64,000 bases of DNA from Teichococcus aestuarii (GTDB lineage Bacteria > Pseudomonadota > Alphaproteobacteria > Acetobacterales > Acetobacteraceae), in the NCBI RefSeq assembly GCF_003116135.1, contig NZ_PDOA01000003.1:434001-498000 (forward strand), read 5' to 3'. A model generated the notes under the pieces. That model did not search any database, had not been told where the DNA came from, and saw only the letters and a list, made by a program, of their open reading frames with translations. The number at the start of each line of letters is the position of its first letter. The stretch's first letter is position 1. A program made the position numbers and the translations under genes. This document shows positions 51,462 to 59,387 of the stretch, piece by piece.

Positions 51462-52397
51462 TCAGGCCGGCGGCTCGCGCGCCACCAGGATGTTCATCAG
51501 CCCGCCCGGCTGGTTGGCCAGCTTGCCCCAACTGACCGCCTCCAGCTTCCCGGTGCCGCCGATCAGCCAGGCGGAAAGCCCCAGCCCCTGGAACTGCGCC
51601 GCCACCTCGGAGGCGCCGACGCCCGAGCGGGCCATCAGCGCCGGGGCGAACTCCATCATGATGCGCACATCGGGCGAGCGCTCCAGCAGCTGCGCCATGC
51701 CGCGCAGCGCCCGGCCCTCATAGCCTTCCACATCCATCTTGATGACATCGACGGTGTAGGAAGGGTCGGGGAACATCTCGTCCAGCACCACGACATCCAC
51801 CGTGACGCTCTCGGCCTTGCTGCGGGCCGGGTTCATCTGGATGTTGCCGCCGCCGGACATGCTGGGGTTGAAGGTGAGCACCGCCTGCCCCTTCGCGTCG
51901 CCTACCGCGACGGCGTGCAGCCTGGCCCATTTGTAGCCGTTGGCGCGCAGCGAGGCGGCTGACAGCTCGGCCAGCCGGGGGTTGGGCTCGAAAGCCTCGA
52001 CCTGCCCTGTGGCGCCGGTCAGCTTCGCCGCGTGCAGGGCGTAGAAGGCATGGTTGGCGCCGATGTCGAACACGGTGTGCCCCGGCTTCACCAGCCGGCG
52101 GAACAGCTCCAGGTAGTTGCTCTCCCACCGGCCGACGGTGAGGAGGTGCACGCCGATGTCCTGGCTGCGGGTATCGACATAGATCCGCTGCCCCGTCTCC
52201 AGGAAGGTCAGCGCCGTGTGGTCGCCCAGGTAGAGCGACTGGGCGTTCATCATGCGGCTGGTGCGGGTGGCGAAGAACGAGGTGATCTCCTCCAGCCGCT
52301 TGCCGATGTGGTCGAGCTTGGCGCCAAGGCGCTGCTCGACCTGATCCATACGGCTTTCCAGCGCGGCAATACGGGCCGAAAGCTCCTGCTCGCTCAT
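51462..52397 (-). CDS. FkbM family methyltransferase with N-terminal coiled coil
   Basis: 311 residues. Residues 1-45 form a heptad coiled coil (RIAALESRMDQVEQRLGAKL). The Rossmann SAM-dependent methyltransferase follows: motif I VFDIGANHAFYAL, EAFEPNPRL, and VIKMDVEGYEGRALRG typical of FkbM. FkbM enzymes O-methylate sugars or macrolides; next to hldE a surface-glycan role is possible but unproven. The coiled coil may mediate oligomerisation. Confidence 0.87.
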   Translation of the reverse strand: MSEQELSARIAALESRMDQVEQRLGAKLDHIGKRLEEITSFFATRTSRMMNAQSLYLGDHTALTFLETGQRIYVDTRSQDIGVHLLTVGRWESNYLELFRRLVKPGHTVFDIGANHAFYALHAAKLTGATGQVEAFEPNPRLAELSAASLRANGYKWARLHAVAVGDAKGQAVLTFNPSMSGGGNIQMNPARSKAESVTVDVVVLDEMFPDPSYTVDVIKMDVEGYEGRALRGMAQLLERSPDVRIMMEFAPALMARSGVGASEVAAQFQGLGLSAWLIGGTGKLEAVSWGKLANQPGGLMNILVAREPPA

Positions 52398-52468
52398 CGC
52401 GATCTCCTCATGCGGGGCCGGATGTTAGAGAGGCGGGATTCAGCCCGCAATCGGGCCGCCCCGGCCGC

Positions 52469-52774
52469 TCACCGCGGCCGCAGGTAGCTCTTGCGGTCCA
52501 GATACCCCTTGCGCCAGCGGGTGATGGCCATGCGCTCGAACAGCCCCGCCTTGGTGAAGGGATCGGCGTTGATGAAGGCCTCCGCCTCGGCGCGGGTCTC
52601 GACATCGACGATGTAGAAGCCGCCGCCGGCGTCGCTGCCGTCGTCCTTCAGCTTGGCGCCGCAGGCCAGCAGCCGGTCGACCTGCGATTCGAGGTAGTCG
52701 ATGTGCTCCTCGCGCGTGGCCTGGCGCAGCGCCTGGCTGTCGGGCTTGTCGAAGGTCTCGATGATGTAGGGCAT
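52469..52774 (-). CDS. YciI-like protein
   Basis: 101 residues of the YciI/dimeric alpha-beta barrel family: MPYIIETFDKP, HIDYLESQVDRLLACG, the GGGFYIVDVETRAEAEAFINADPF core and a basic C-terminus. The conserved His and Asp resemble the possible active site of the family, whose reaction is mostly unknown. It is upstream of FkbM on the same strand with a 71 bp gap. Confidence 0.85.
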   Translation of the reverse strand: MPYIIETFDKPDSQALRQATREEHIDYLESQVDRLLACGAKLKDDGSDAGGGFYIVDVETRAEAEAFINADPFTKAGLFERMAITRWRKGYLDRKSYLRPR

Positions 52775-52901
52775 GAAGAGGGCTTCCTCCGTCTTGTCTT
52801 GGACGGTGGCAGCCTAGCGCCTGCGGCGCCCCGCGCCAGCCCTCCCCTTGCCGGATCCGGCCAGCGGAGGGCGCGGCGAAGGAAGGGGGCGCGGACCGGG
52901 G

Positions 52902-52924
52902 TTGCACGCCCTGCCCGCGTGCAA
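52902..52924. promoter_or_regulatory. TTGCACGC-N7-GCGTGCAA inverted repeat
   Basis: Perfect 8 bp arms spaced by seven bases, about 130 bp upstream of the YciI-like gene start. Suitable for a dimeric regulator; family unknown. Confidence 0.4.
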
Positions 52925-53148
52925 AATCAATCACCGGCGGTGTCCCCCTTCAGGTACCGCGCGGCTGGATCAGGCGGTTCGCATAGTGCGCCCGATCCCC
53001 CCGGCCCGCTTCCGGTCTCCGGCCCCCCCTGCGGGCCGGAAACCGATTCCCGCTGCGGCATCGGGGCTGACGGAACCCGGGGGGAGAGTGCGGGATCCGG
53101 TGACGCGGTGGGACGGTAGTAACCGCTTTCCGCCAGCCTCGCTGCAAC

Positions 53149-53163
53149 TGCGAGTTATTCGCA
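53149..53163. promoter_or_regulatory. TGCGAGTTATTCGCA near-palindrome
   Basis: 15-base near-palindrome (TGCGA/TCGCA arms) resembling alphaproteobacterial Fur/Mur-type sites by eye. The match is loose, so this is only a hint. Confidence 0.3.
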
Positions 53164-53197
53164 AATAAGCCCATGGGCGGGGCGGCGTCAAGCATCA

Positions 53198-53216
53198 TTT
53201 GCGAGCGGCTCGCAAA
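53198..53216. promoter_or_regulatory. TTTGCGAGC-G-GCTCGCAAA palindrome
   Basis: Perfect 9 bp arms around one base, just beyond the T-tract of the terminator for the minus-strand TPP enzyme gene. It could be part of the terminator context or a separate operator. Confidence 0.45.
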
Positions 53217-53248
53217 AAGAAAGGGCGGGCCATCCGCATGGCCCGCCC
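53214..53248 (-). terminator. Intrinsic terminator of the TPP enzyme gene
   Basis: On the minus strand a perfect 11 bp stem GGGCGGGCCAT / ATGGCCCGCCC with a 4-base loop is followed by TTTCTTTTTG. It is 38 bases after the TPP enzyme stop codon. One of the clearest terminators in the window. Confidence 0.9.
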
Positions 53249-53285
53249 CCCTATCTTTCCGGCCCCGCCGTGCGGGGAGGATGGG

Positions 53286-54851
53286 TCAGATCATCAGCTC
53301 GATCAGGAACGGCGCCTGCTGGGCGCAGGACTGCGCCAGCAGGTCGGCGCATTGCTCCAGCGTCGTGGCGCGGGCCGCCTCCACACCCATGCCGCCGGCC
53401 AGGCGCAGCCAGTCGATGTCCGGGTTGCTGAGGTCGAGCATGCTCATCGCCGTCGGACCCGGATTGGCGCCGACATTCTGGTACTCGCCGATCAGGATCT
53501 GGTACTTGCGGTTCGACAGGATGATGGTGGTGACGGGCAGCCGCTCCCGCGCCTGGGTCCACAGCGCCTGCAGCGTGTACATGGCCGAGCCGTCGGCCTG
53601 CAGGTTGATGACGCGGCGCTGCCCGCCGGCGCCGATCGCGGCCCCCGTGGCCAGCGGCATGCCGCAGCCGATGGCACCGCCGGTGATGTGCAGCCAATCA
53701 TGCGGCGGCGCGGCGTGCGTCTCCTTGTAGAAGCCGCGGCCGAAGGAGACGCTCTCATCGGCGACGATGCCGCCCTCCGGCATCAGCGCGGCGAGCGTGC
53801 GGGCCAGGCCCTCCGGCGTCGGCGCGCCCTTGGCCGGCTCGGGCCGCGGGCCGGGGTCGGGGATGGCGGCCTCCGGCGCGCCCAGCTCATCGACCAGCGC
53901 CTGCAGCGCGGCGAGGCCATCCTCCTCGTAGCGCGACAGCACGTGCACGCCGGCCGTCTCCGGGTAGTGCAGGCTCGGCTTGCCCGGATAGGCGAAGAAG
54001 CCGACCGGCGCCTTCGCGTTCACCAGGATCAGGTGCTCGACCCACTTCAGCGCGTCGATCGCCATGTCCGCCGGATAGGGCACGCGCTCCAGCTGCATCC
54101 GGCCACGGCCGCGCTGCACCCGGGCGTTGGACATCTCGGCCAGCACGCGCTGGCCGGTGGCCTGGGCGGCGCGCCAAGCCAGCGCCTGCCCCTCCGCCCG
54201 CAGCGCGACGCCGCCGAGCAGGATCAGCACGTTCTTCTTCTCGCGCAGGATGCGGGCGGCGTTCTTCACCGCATGCGGGTCCGGCGCGGGCGCGGGCGGC
54301 ACGGGCAGCGCCTCGGCCGGCTCGGCGCCCTCGTTCCAGGCGGTGTCGGCCGGCAGGATCAGCGTGGCGATCTGCCCCGGCGCGGTGCGCGCGGCCTGCA
54401 CGGCCACGGCGGCATCGGCGCCGACGCGCTTGGCGTCCATCGCCGTCCGCACCCAGCCGGAGACGGGGCGCGCCCAGCCCTCGGTGTCGGCGGTGAGCTG
54501 GGCATCCAGCGGGCGATGATAGGTCGCTTGGTCGCCCACGATGTTGACGATGCCGCTGCGGGCGCGGCGGGCGTTGTGCAGGTTGGCCAGGCCGTTGGCC
54601 AGGCCGGGGCCGCAATGCAGCAGGGTGGCCGCCGGCTTCTCGGCCATGCGCCAGTAGCCATCGGCCATGCCGGTGACGATGTTCTCCTGCAGCCCCAGCA
54701 CGCAGCGCATGCCGGGAATCCGGTCCAGCGCGGCGACGAAATGCATCTCGCTGGTGCCCGGGTTGGCGAAACAGGTGTCCACCCCGCTCTTCAGCAGCGT
54801 GTGGACAAGGCTCTCGGCTCCGTTCACCGGCGTCTCTCCCTCGGCGGTCAT
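53286..54851 (-). CDS. Thiamine-diphosphate enzyme, acetolactate-synthase-like (IlvX/benzoylformate-decarboxylase type)
   Basis: 521 residues. N-terminal Pyr domain: CFANPGTSEMHFVAALD and the catalytic Glu in GLQENIVTGMADGYWRM. The TPP domain has QADGSAMYTLQALWTQ with SNRKYQ (the GDG-NN variant). The middle domain is compact. The lack of regulatory partner ilvH and short length argue against true biosynthetic IlvB. Alternatives are a 2-hydroxyacyl-CoA lyase or phenylpyruvate/benzoylformate-type decarboxylase. Start 54851 by family; the gene has a strong terminator. Confidence 0.8.
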   Translation of the reverse strand: MTAEGETPVNGAESLVHTLLKSGVDTCFANPGTSEMHFVAALDRIPGMRCVLGLQENIVTGMADGYWRMAEKPAATLLHCGPGLANGLANLHNARRARSGIVNIVGDQATYHRPLDAQLTADTEGWARPVSGWVRTAMDAKRVGADAAVAVQAARTAPGQIATLILPADTAWNEGAEPAEALPVPPAPAPDPHAVKNAARILREKKNVLILLGGVALRAEGQALAWRAAQATGQRVLAEMSNARVQRGRGRMQLERVPYPADMAIDALKWVEHLILVNAKAPVGFFAYPGKPSLHYPETAGVHVLSRYEEDGLAALQALVDELGAPEAAIPDPGPRPEPAKGAPTPEGLARTLAALMPEGGIVADESVSFGRGFYKETHAAPPHDWLHITGGAIGCGMPLATGAAIGAGGQRRVINLQADGSAMYTLQALWTQARERLPVTTIILSNRKYQILIGEYQNVGANPGPTAMSMLDLSNPDIDWLRLAGGMGVEAARATTLEQCADLLAQSCAQQAPFLIELMI

Positions 54852-54955
54852 GTCGCGGAGGGTGCAGCCAAAGCGGCGCGGGGCCAAGAGCGGCTGTATC
54901 GGAAGGCGCTACCCGAGCAAAAAAGACCGGCAGCCGGGCCGCTTCCGGCCGCCGC

Positions 54956-56011
54956 TCAGCCCAGCCAGGCGGGAACCGGCAGGCCCTTCTCCCGCAGGAA
55001 GGCCGGGTTGAAGAGCTTGGACTGGTAGCGCGCGCCGCCATCGCAGAGGACCGTCACCACGGTGTGGCCGGGGCCGAGCGCGCGCGCCACGCGGATGGCC
55101 GCCGCCACGTTCAGCCCGGCGCTGCCGCCGACGCAGAGCCCCTCCTCCGCCAGCAGGGCATAGACCTGCGCCAGGGCCTCGGCGTCGGGGATGGTCTCGG
55201 CGCCGTCGATCGGGGCGCCCTCCAGGTTGCCCGGCACGCGCGCGGCCTGGCCGATTCCCTCGGTGATGGAACCGCCCGGGGTGGCCTTCACCGTGCCGCT
55301 GTTCACCCAGGGGGCGAGCGCGCTGCCCTCCGGGTCGGCCAGCACGATGCGGATGCCGGGGTTGCGCGCCTTCAGCGCCCGCGCCGTGCCGGCGAGCGTG
55401 CCGCCGGTGCCGCAGGCGCAGGTGAAGGCATCCACCCGGCCGCCCGTCTGCTCCCAGATCTCGGGGCCGGTGGTGCGCTCATGCGCCAGCGCGTTGTCCG
55501 TGTTGTCGAACTGGTTGGCCCAGACGGCACCCAGCTCCTCCGCCAGGCGGCGGGAGACATGCACGTAGTTGCCGGGGTCGCTGAAGGGCTTCGCCGGCAC
55601 CAGCCGCAGATCGGCGCCGATCATGCGGAGGAAGTCCAGCTTCTCGCGGCTCTGCGTCTCGGGCACCACGATGACGCTCCGCCAGCCCCGCGCCTGCGCG
55701 GCGAGGGCGAGGCCGATGCCGGTGTTGCCGGCCGTGCCCTCCACCACCGTGCCGGGCTGGCCCGGGGTGAGCAGCCCGCGCTCCACCGCGCCCTGCAGGA
55801 TGCCGAGCGCCGCACGGTCCTTCACCGAGCCGCCGGGATTCATGAACTCGGCCTTGCCCAGGATCTCGCATCCCGTCTCCTCGGAGGCGCGGCGCAGCCG
55901 GATCAGCGGGGTGTTGCCGACGGCGCCCCAGAAGCCGCCGGCGATGCGGGGGGTGCCGGCCGTGGTCTCGGCCGTGGAATCCGGAGCAGTCTGACCCAAC
56001 TGGATGCTCAT
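54956..56011 (-). CDS. cysK: Cysteine synthase A-like PLP enzyme
   Basis: 351 residues. It condenses O-acetylserine with sulfide. The PLP Lys is in NPGGSVKDR, with the substrate loop EGTAGNTGIGLA and the glycine-rich phosphate site GTGGTLAG. SAGLNVAAA and CDGGARYQSKLF complete the pattern. The N-terminal 25 residues are an extension. The closest branch could be a cysteine synthase/cystathionine beta-synthase-like enzyme. AGGAGG lies ten bases upstream. Confidence 0.88.
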   Translation of the reverse strand: MSIQLGQTAPDSTAETTAGTPRIAGGFWGAVGNTPLIRLRRASEETGCEILGKAEFMNPGGSVKDRAALGILQGAVERGLLTPGQPGTVVEGTAGNTGIGLALAAQARGWRSVIVVPETQSREKLDFLRMIGADLRLVPAKPFSDPGNYVHVSRRLAEELGAVWANQFDNTDNALAHERTTGPEIWEQTGGRVDAFTCACGTGGTLAGTARALKARNPGIRIVLADPEGSALAPWVNSGTVKATPGGSITEGIGQAARVPGNLEGAPIDGAETIPDAEALAQVYALLAEEGLCVGGSAGLNVAAAIRVARALGPGHTVVTVLCDGGARYQSKLFNPAFLREKGLPVPAWLG

Positions 56012-56133
56012 GCGGCGGCGCCCTCCTGAAGGATGGAGGAAATCACGTCCTGCGATCGCATGTCAACGGAACCCCGCCCGGAAAGCCCGAAACGAAATCG
56101 GGGTTTAGAAGTCCCGCGGCGCCGGAGCGGCTT

Positions 56134-56418
56134 TCAGTCGCCCGGCTCGGGGTGACGCAGCAGCCAGAGCCTCTCATGCGCCGCGACCAGGCTTTCCATG
56201 TTCTTGCGCCGGTTGTGGTCAGGCGCCGTGGGGCGGCGGGTCAGCATCGTCTCCAGGATGCGGAGCAGCTCTTCCGCCACCTCGAAATCGCCCTGATCGC
56301 AAGCCTGGTGGAAGGCGATGAGGATTTTGTCGGACAGGCGGCGCGTATGGCGCGGGGCAGCCTGGCCGCTGCGCGCCGACTCGCGATCCGCCCGGCCCTC
56401 TGACAACTCATCCGCCAT
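56134..56418 (-). CDS. Small conserved-looking helical protein, function unknown
   Basis: 94 residues. The core LSDKILIAFHQACDQGDFEVAEELLRILETMLTRRPT reads like a single TPR-type helical hairpin, with a conserved-looking tail SLVAAHERLWLLRHPE. I recall very similar small proteins in other Rhodospirillales, but cannot verify this here. It is followed upstream by an AT-rich 164 bp region with an inverted repeat. Confidence 0.7.
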   Translation of the reverse strand: MADELSEGRADRESARSGQAAPRHTRRLSDKILIAFHQACDQGDFEVAEELLRILETMLTRRPTAPDHNRRKNMESLVAAHERLWLLRHPEPGD

Positions 56419-56465
56419 GATGACGCTGCTCCTCGATCTACAGCCCCGCCATTCAATTATTAATC

Positions 56466-56486
56466 CGCAAATAAAACGTATTTGTG
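56466..56486. promoter_or_regulatory. CGCAAATA-N5-TATTTGTG inverted repeat upstream of the small helical gene
   Basis: Eight-base arms matching at 7 of 8 positions, in an AT-rich patch 48 bases upstream of ATG 56418. It shares CGCAAATAA with 53161-53169, so a common regulator is possible. Confidence 0.4.
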
Positions 56487-56582
56487 GAGGGGCGGGAACT
56501 GCCTCTTAGCAGGTCTTGCAGCGGCCTGCCTACCGATGACACAGCTGCGTGAGAAAGCGGAGGCACAGGTTTTTTTGGAGTG

Positions 56583-57260
56583 TTACATTCCCGCCAACTG
56601 CCCGCGGATGGCGGCGGCAATATCTTCCGGCGGGGTCTGCGGGCGCAGCAGGCTGCGCACGCGGCCGTCCGGCCCGATCAGGTAGATGAAGGAGGAGTGG
56701 TCCATCAGGTACTCGCTCATCTCCGGACGGTTGACCTTGGCATAATAGACGCGGAAGCGGCGGGCGGTTTCCGCCACCTGCTCGGGCGTTCCGGTCAGAC
56801 CCACCATGCGGGGGTGGAAATTGGCCACATAGGGCTTCAGCGCCGCCGGGGTGTCCCGCTCGGGGTCAATGGTGAACAGCACCGGCGTCACCCGCTCCGC
56901 CTGGGCGGGCGGCAGCAGGTCCATGGCGGCGCTGATGGCGCCGAGCTCGGTGGGGCAGACATCGGGGCAGAAGGTGAAGCCGAAATAGGCCACCAGCAGC
57001 CCGCCCCCGAAATCGGCCTGGGTCACGGTGCGGCCATCCTGGTTCACCAGGCTGAAGGGGCCGCCCAGGCTCATTCCCTGCGGCAGCTGCACACCCCCCG
57101 CGGAGGGCAGCGGCGCCTCCTGCCCGGTGAGGGCGGCGACCTGCCGCATGAAGGCGTCGCCCAGCGGCTCCCCCGGCTGCCGGCCGAACCAGGCCACGCC
57201 CCAGAGCGCGCCGAGGCCGAGGATCAGGACAAGGACGAGGATGCGGAGGAGGCGTTGCAT
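56583..57260 (-). CDS. senC: SCO1/SenC copper chaperone
   Basis: 225 residues. It delivers copper to the CuA centre of cytochrome c oxidase. One N-terminal TM anchor (ILVLVLILGLGALWGVAWF) leads to a thioredoxin fold with the copper Cys pair FCPDVCP and the distal His in DHSSFIYLIGPDG. FTIDPERDTP is the family loop. The orientation is N-in, periplasmic domain. No cox genes are adjacent. Confidence 0.93.
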   Translation of the reverse strand: MQRLLRILVLVLILGLGALWGVAWFGRQPGEPLGDAFMRQVAALTGQEAPLPSAGGVQLPQGMSLGGPFSLVNQDGRTVTQADFGGGLLVAYFGFTFCPDVCPTELGAISAAMDLLPPAQAERVTPVLFTIDPERDTPAALKPYVANFHPRMVGLTGTPEQVAETARRFRVYYAKVNRPEMSEYLMDHSSFIYLIGPDGRVRSLLRPQTPPEDIAAAIRGQLAGM

Positions 57261-57300
57261 GGCCCCCTCATTAGCCGATCGCCCCCCGCTTGATGAGGGC

Positions 57301-57339
57301 GAAAAGCCGGGCGGCGGAGGCTCCCCTCCCCCGCCCGGC
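57301..57339 (-). terminator. Terminator of nrdB
   Basis: On the minus strand, 9 bp perfect arms GCCGGGCGG / CCGCCCGGC (57306-57314 and 57331-57339) with an inner short stem are followed by TTTTC. It lies 25-65 bases after the nrdB stop. Confidence 0.75.
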
Positions 57340-57364
57340 GCTTCACCCGGGCCTTACCGGGGCG

Positions 57365-58399
57365 TTACTGGGGCAGGATCTGCCCTTCCGGCTGCTTGTC
57401 GGCGAACACGCCGTCGGCGAAGGCCTCCTCCCAGGAACCCTGAGTGCTGGCCTTGGAGTATTCCGTGGCGCGGCCCTCGAAGAAGTTCATGTGCTCCACG
57501 GCGTTCAGGATCTCGTCCAGCCAGGGCAGCGGGTTCTTCTCGATGCCGTAATGCGCGTCGAGGCCGAGCTGCTGCAGGCGGCGGTCGGCGATGAAGCGGA
57601 TGTAGAGCTTGATGTCCTCGGGCGTCATGCCCTGCACGCCGCCCAGCTCGAAGGCGAGGTCGATGAAGGCGTCCTCGTGCTCGACGATGGTGGTGCAGAT
57701 GGTGGTCAGCTCCTGGCGGAACTGCTCCGTCCAGATCTCCGGGTTCTCCTGGATGAAGGTCCGGAACAGGCGGATGACGGAGAGGCAGTGCAGCGTCTCG
57801 TCGCGCACCGACCACGTCACGATCTGCCCCATGCCCTTCATCTTGTTGAAGCGCGGGAAGTTCAGCAGGATGGCGAAGGAGGCGAAGAGCTGCAGGCCTT
57901 CCGTGAAGGCGCCGAAGGCGGCCAGCGTCTTGGCGATCTCGGTCTTGTTGTCGACCGAGAAGGTCTGCATGTAGTCGTACTTGTCCTTCATCTCCTTGTA
58001 CTTGAGGAAGGCCTGGTACTCGATCTCCGGCATGCCGATGGTATCGAGCAGGTGCGAGTAGGCGGCGATGTGCACCGTCTCGATGTTGGAGAAGGCCGAG
58101 AGCATCATCAGCACCTCGGTGGGCTTAAACACCTGGCTGTAGTGCTTCATGTAGGCCGAGTTCACCTCGACATCCGCCTGGGTGAAGAAGCGGAAGATCT
58201 GCGTGACGAGGTTGCGCTCGGTCTCCGTCAGATTCTTCTGCCAGTCCTTCACGTCGTCCGCCATCGGCACCTCCTCGGGCAGCCAGTGGACACGCTGCTG
58301 GGTCTGCCAGGCATCGAAGGCCCAAGGGTAGCGGAAGGGCTTGTAGACCGGGTTGGCGGTCAGCAGGTCCATCTTCTCGGGCGCGGCGTGTTCGGACAT
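57365..58399 (-). CDS. nrdB: Ribonucleoside-diphosphate reductase beta subunit (class Ia)
   Basis: 344 residues, radical-generating diiron subunit. Iron ligands are visible: Asp in FFTQADVEV (about 76), ETVH (Glu 107, His 110), FTEGLQ, and VRDETLHC with the last Glu and His. The radical Tyr is in AAYSHLL (about 114). The last residues (about 325-344) supply the peptide that docks into NrdA. GGAGAG precedes the ATG by about seven bases. nrdA is not in the window. An NrdR-like box sits 308 bp upstream. Confidence 0.96.
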   Translation of the reverse strand: MSEHAAPEKMDLLTANPVYKPFRYPWAFDAWQTQQRVHWLPEEVPMADDVKDWQKNLTETERNLVTQIFRFFTQADVEVNSAYMKHYSQVFKPTEVLMMLSAFSNIETVHIAAYSHLLDTIGMPEIEYQAFLKYKEMKDKYDYMQTFSVDNKTEIAKTLAAFGAFTEGLQLFASFAILLNFPRFNKMKGMGQIVTWSVRDETLHCLSVIRLFRTFIQENPEIWTEQFRQELTTICTTIVEHEDAFIDLAFELGGVQGMTPEDIKLYIRFIADRRLQQLGLDAHYGIEKNPLPWLDEILNAVEHMNFFEGRATEYSKASTQGSWEEAFADGVFADKQPEGQILPQ

Positions 58400-58706
58400 G
58401 GGGTCTCTCCGGTGGCTCGGTCATGGCGCGCCGCACGGCGTTCCTGCGCCGCGCGTCGTCTGGTGTCTGGCAGAAAGGTTCCGGGTCAAGCGCGGGCGGC
58501 TTGCGGCCGCAGGGGCGGGCGGCGCGGCGCCCTGCATCCGCCGCCGTGAAGCTCAGGAAAGGGCTGCTGCGGACGGCAGGAACTTTCCCTGCTGCGATGT
58601 CCTGGCATGCCCTTCCATTCACACACTCCGGCGGGTTTCTCGGTCCGCAGCATATGGGGCGAGGCAGCGCAGCGCAAGGCGACAGCCAGGCGATTCGGCA
58701 GCCGGC

Positions 58707-58722
58707 ACACCACATCTGGTGT
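58707..58722. promoter_or_regulatory. NrdR-like box upstream of nrdB
   Basis: ACACCACATCTGGTGT, a perfect 6 bp inverted repeat around CATC, resembles the 16 bp NrdR operator (acaCwAtATaTwGtgt). NrdR boxes normally come in pairs about 31 bp apart; the nearest second palindrome (CACAG-N7-CTGTG, 58734-58750) has 27-28 bp spacing and a poor match. A single candidate box only. Confidence 0.45.
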
Positions 58723-59159
58723 CCCTTCTGGCACACAGGCACGAACTGTGGACATTTCGGCCTGAAACCATCCTCCCCGCTCCCTTGCGCCAGGCTGCGG
58801 CGCGCTGCGCCTCGCCTGCGGCAAGGGCTCCCGCGACGCCGCTGGCCGGAGACTCCACCGCAGCCTGCGGGCCAGCACGGCGCGGCCCGGCGGGAGGAGC
58901 CGTGCACCCCGGCGCGTGGCAGGCCGGGCCCCCAAGACCGGAGGAGGAGAGTGCAACTCCGGGTAGAAAACAGCCACGAACAATAGACATTGATATGCGC
59001 AAGTACCGGCTGGCCGCGTGCCAGGTCCAGACTGGAGCTTGGCTGGAGCAGCCATTTCTTTTCCGTGGCTTAGCAACGGAAGAGAGATCAGGGCACGCCA
59101 AGTATTGCGACATTTTTGCCGCGTCACCACGGAATCACTTTTCAGCGGGCTGCAGTCAC

Positions 59160-59189
59160 TTCTGCGGCATTTATTGACAGTTGTATAAG
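59160..59189 (+). promoter_or_regulatory. Possible promoter of the RTX-like gene
   Basis: TATAAG (59184-59189) is a good -10 hexamer in an AT-rich stretch; TTCTGC (59160-59165) 18 bases upstream is a weak -35. This would give a leader of about 190 bases before ATG 59388. Confidence 0.3.
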
Positions 59190-59387
59190 GTCCTGACCTG
59201 CCCGGAACGATTGCGGAAAGGGCCAGGCCACACTTCCGCCTTCCTCTTCTCCATCACGCCGGCCAGTCCAGACCTGAGCCAACCGGCCGCTTCCCGCAGC
59301 GTGGTTCCGGCTGAGGCGCGGCCCGCCTTCTTCCAGCTTCGGCCTCCCGCAAAAGCGGATCTGACAGTTCATAAAGAGAGAGAAAAA

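Larger units (their letters stand above)
52775..53285. other. 511 bp intergenic region with three palindromes, no gene seen
   Basis: No frame here resembles a protein. The stretch contains three inverted repeats with TTGC/TGCG ends (52902-52924, 53149-53163, 53198-53216) and the terminator of the TPP enzyme gene at its right end. It should contain the promoter of the YciI gene. A small RNA cannot be excluded. Confidence 0.6.
58400..59387. other. 988 bp intergenic region between nrdB and the RTX-like gene
   Basis: No gene is supported; open frames are out of character, apart from a 60-codon frame at 58995-59177 that I reject. It contains an NrdR-like palindrome (58707-58722). From about 58970 onward the sequence is clearly more AT-rich, as expected for the control region of the RTX-like gene, with a TATAAG box at 59184. 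No riboswitch signature is recognised. Confidence 0.6.

Noticed and set aside
56038-56066. TTGACA -35 upstream of cysK (minus strand, 56061-56066) with the palindrome TGCGATCGCA in the spacer
   Set aside because: The -35 is perfect, but the hexamer 17 bases downstream (ATTTCC) is not a credible -10, so no promoter is claimed.
58985-59005. FNR/FixK-like TTGAT...GCAA sequence near 58990
   Set aside because: The spacing and right half-site do not fit the 14 bp consensus.
58995-59177. A 60-codon frame with ATG in the AT-rich leader before the RTX-like gene
   Set aside because: No Shine-Dalgarno, no recognisable motif, and the area behaves like a promoter region. Left as possible only if transcript data support it.
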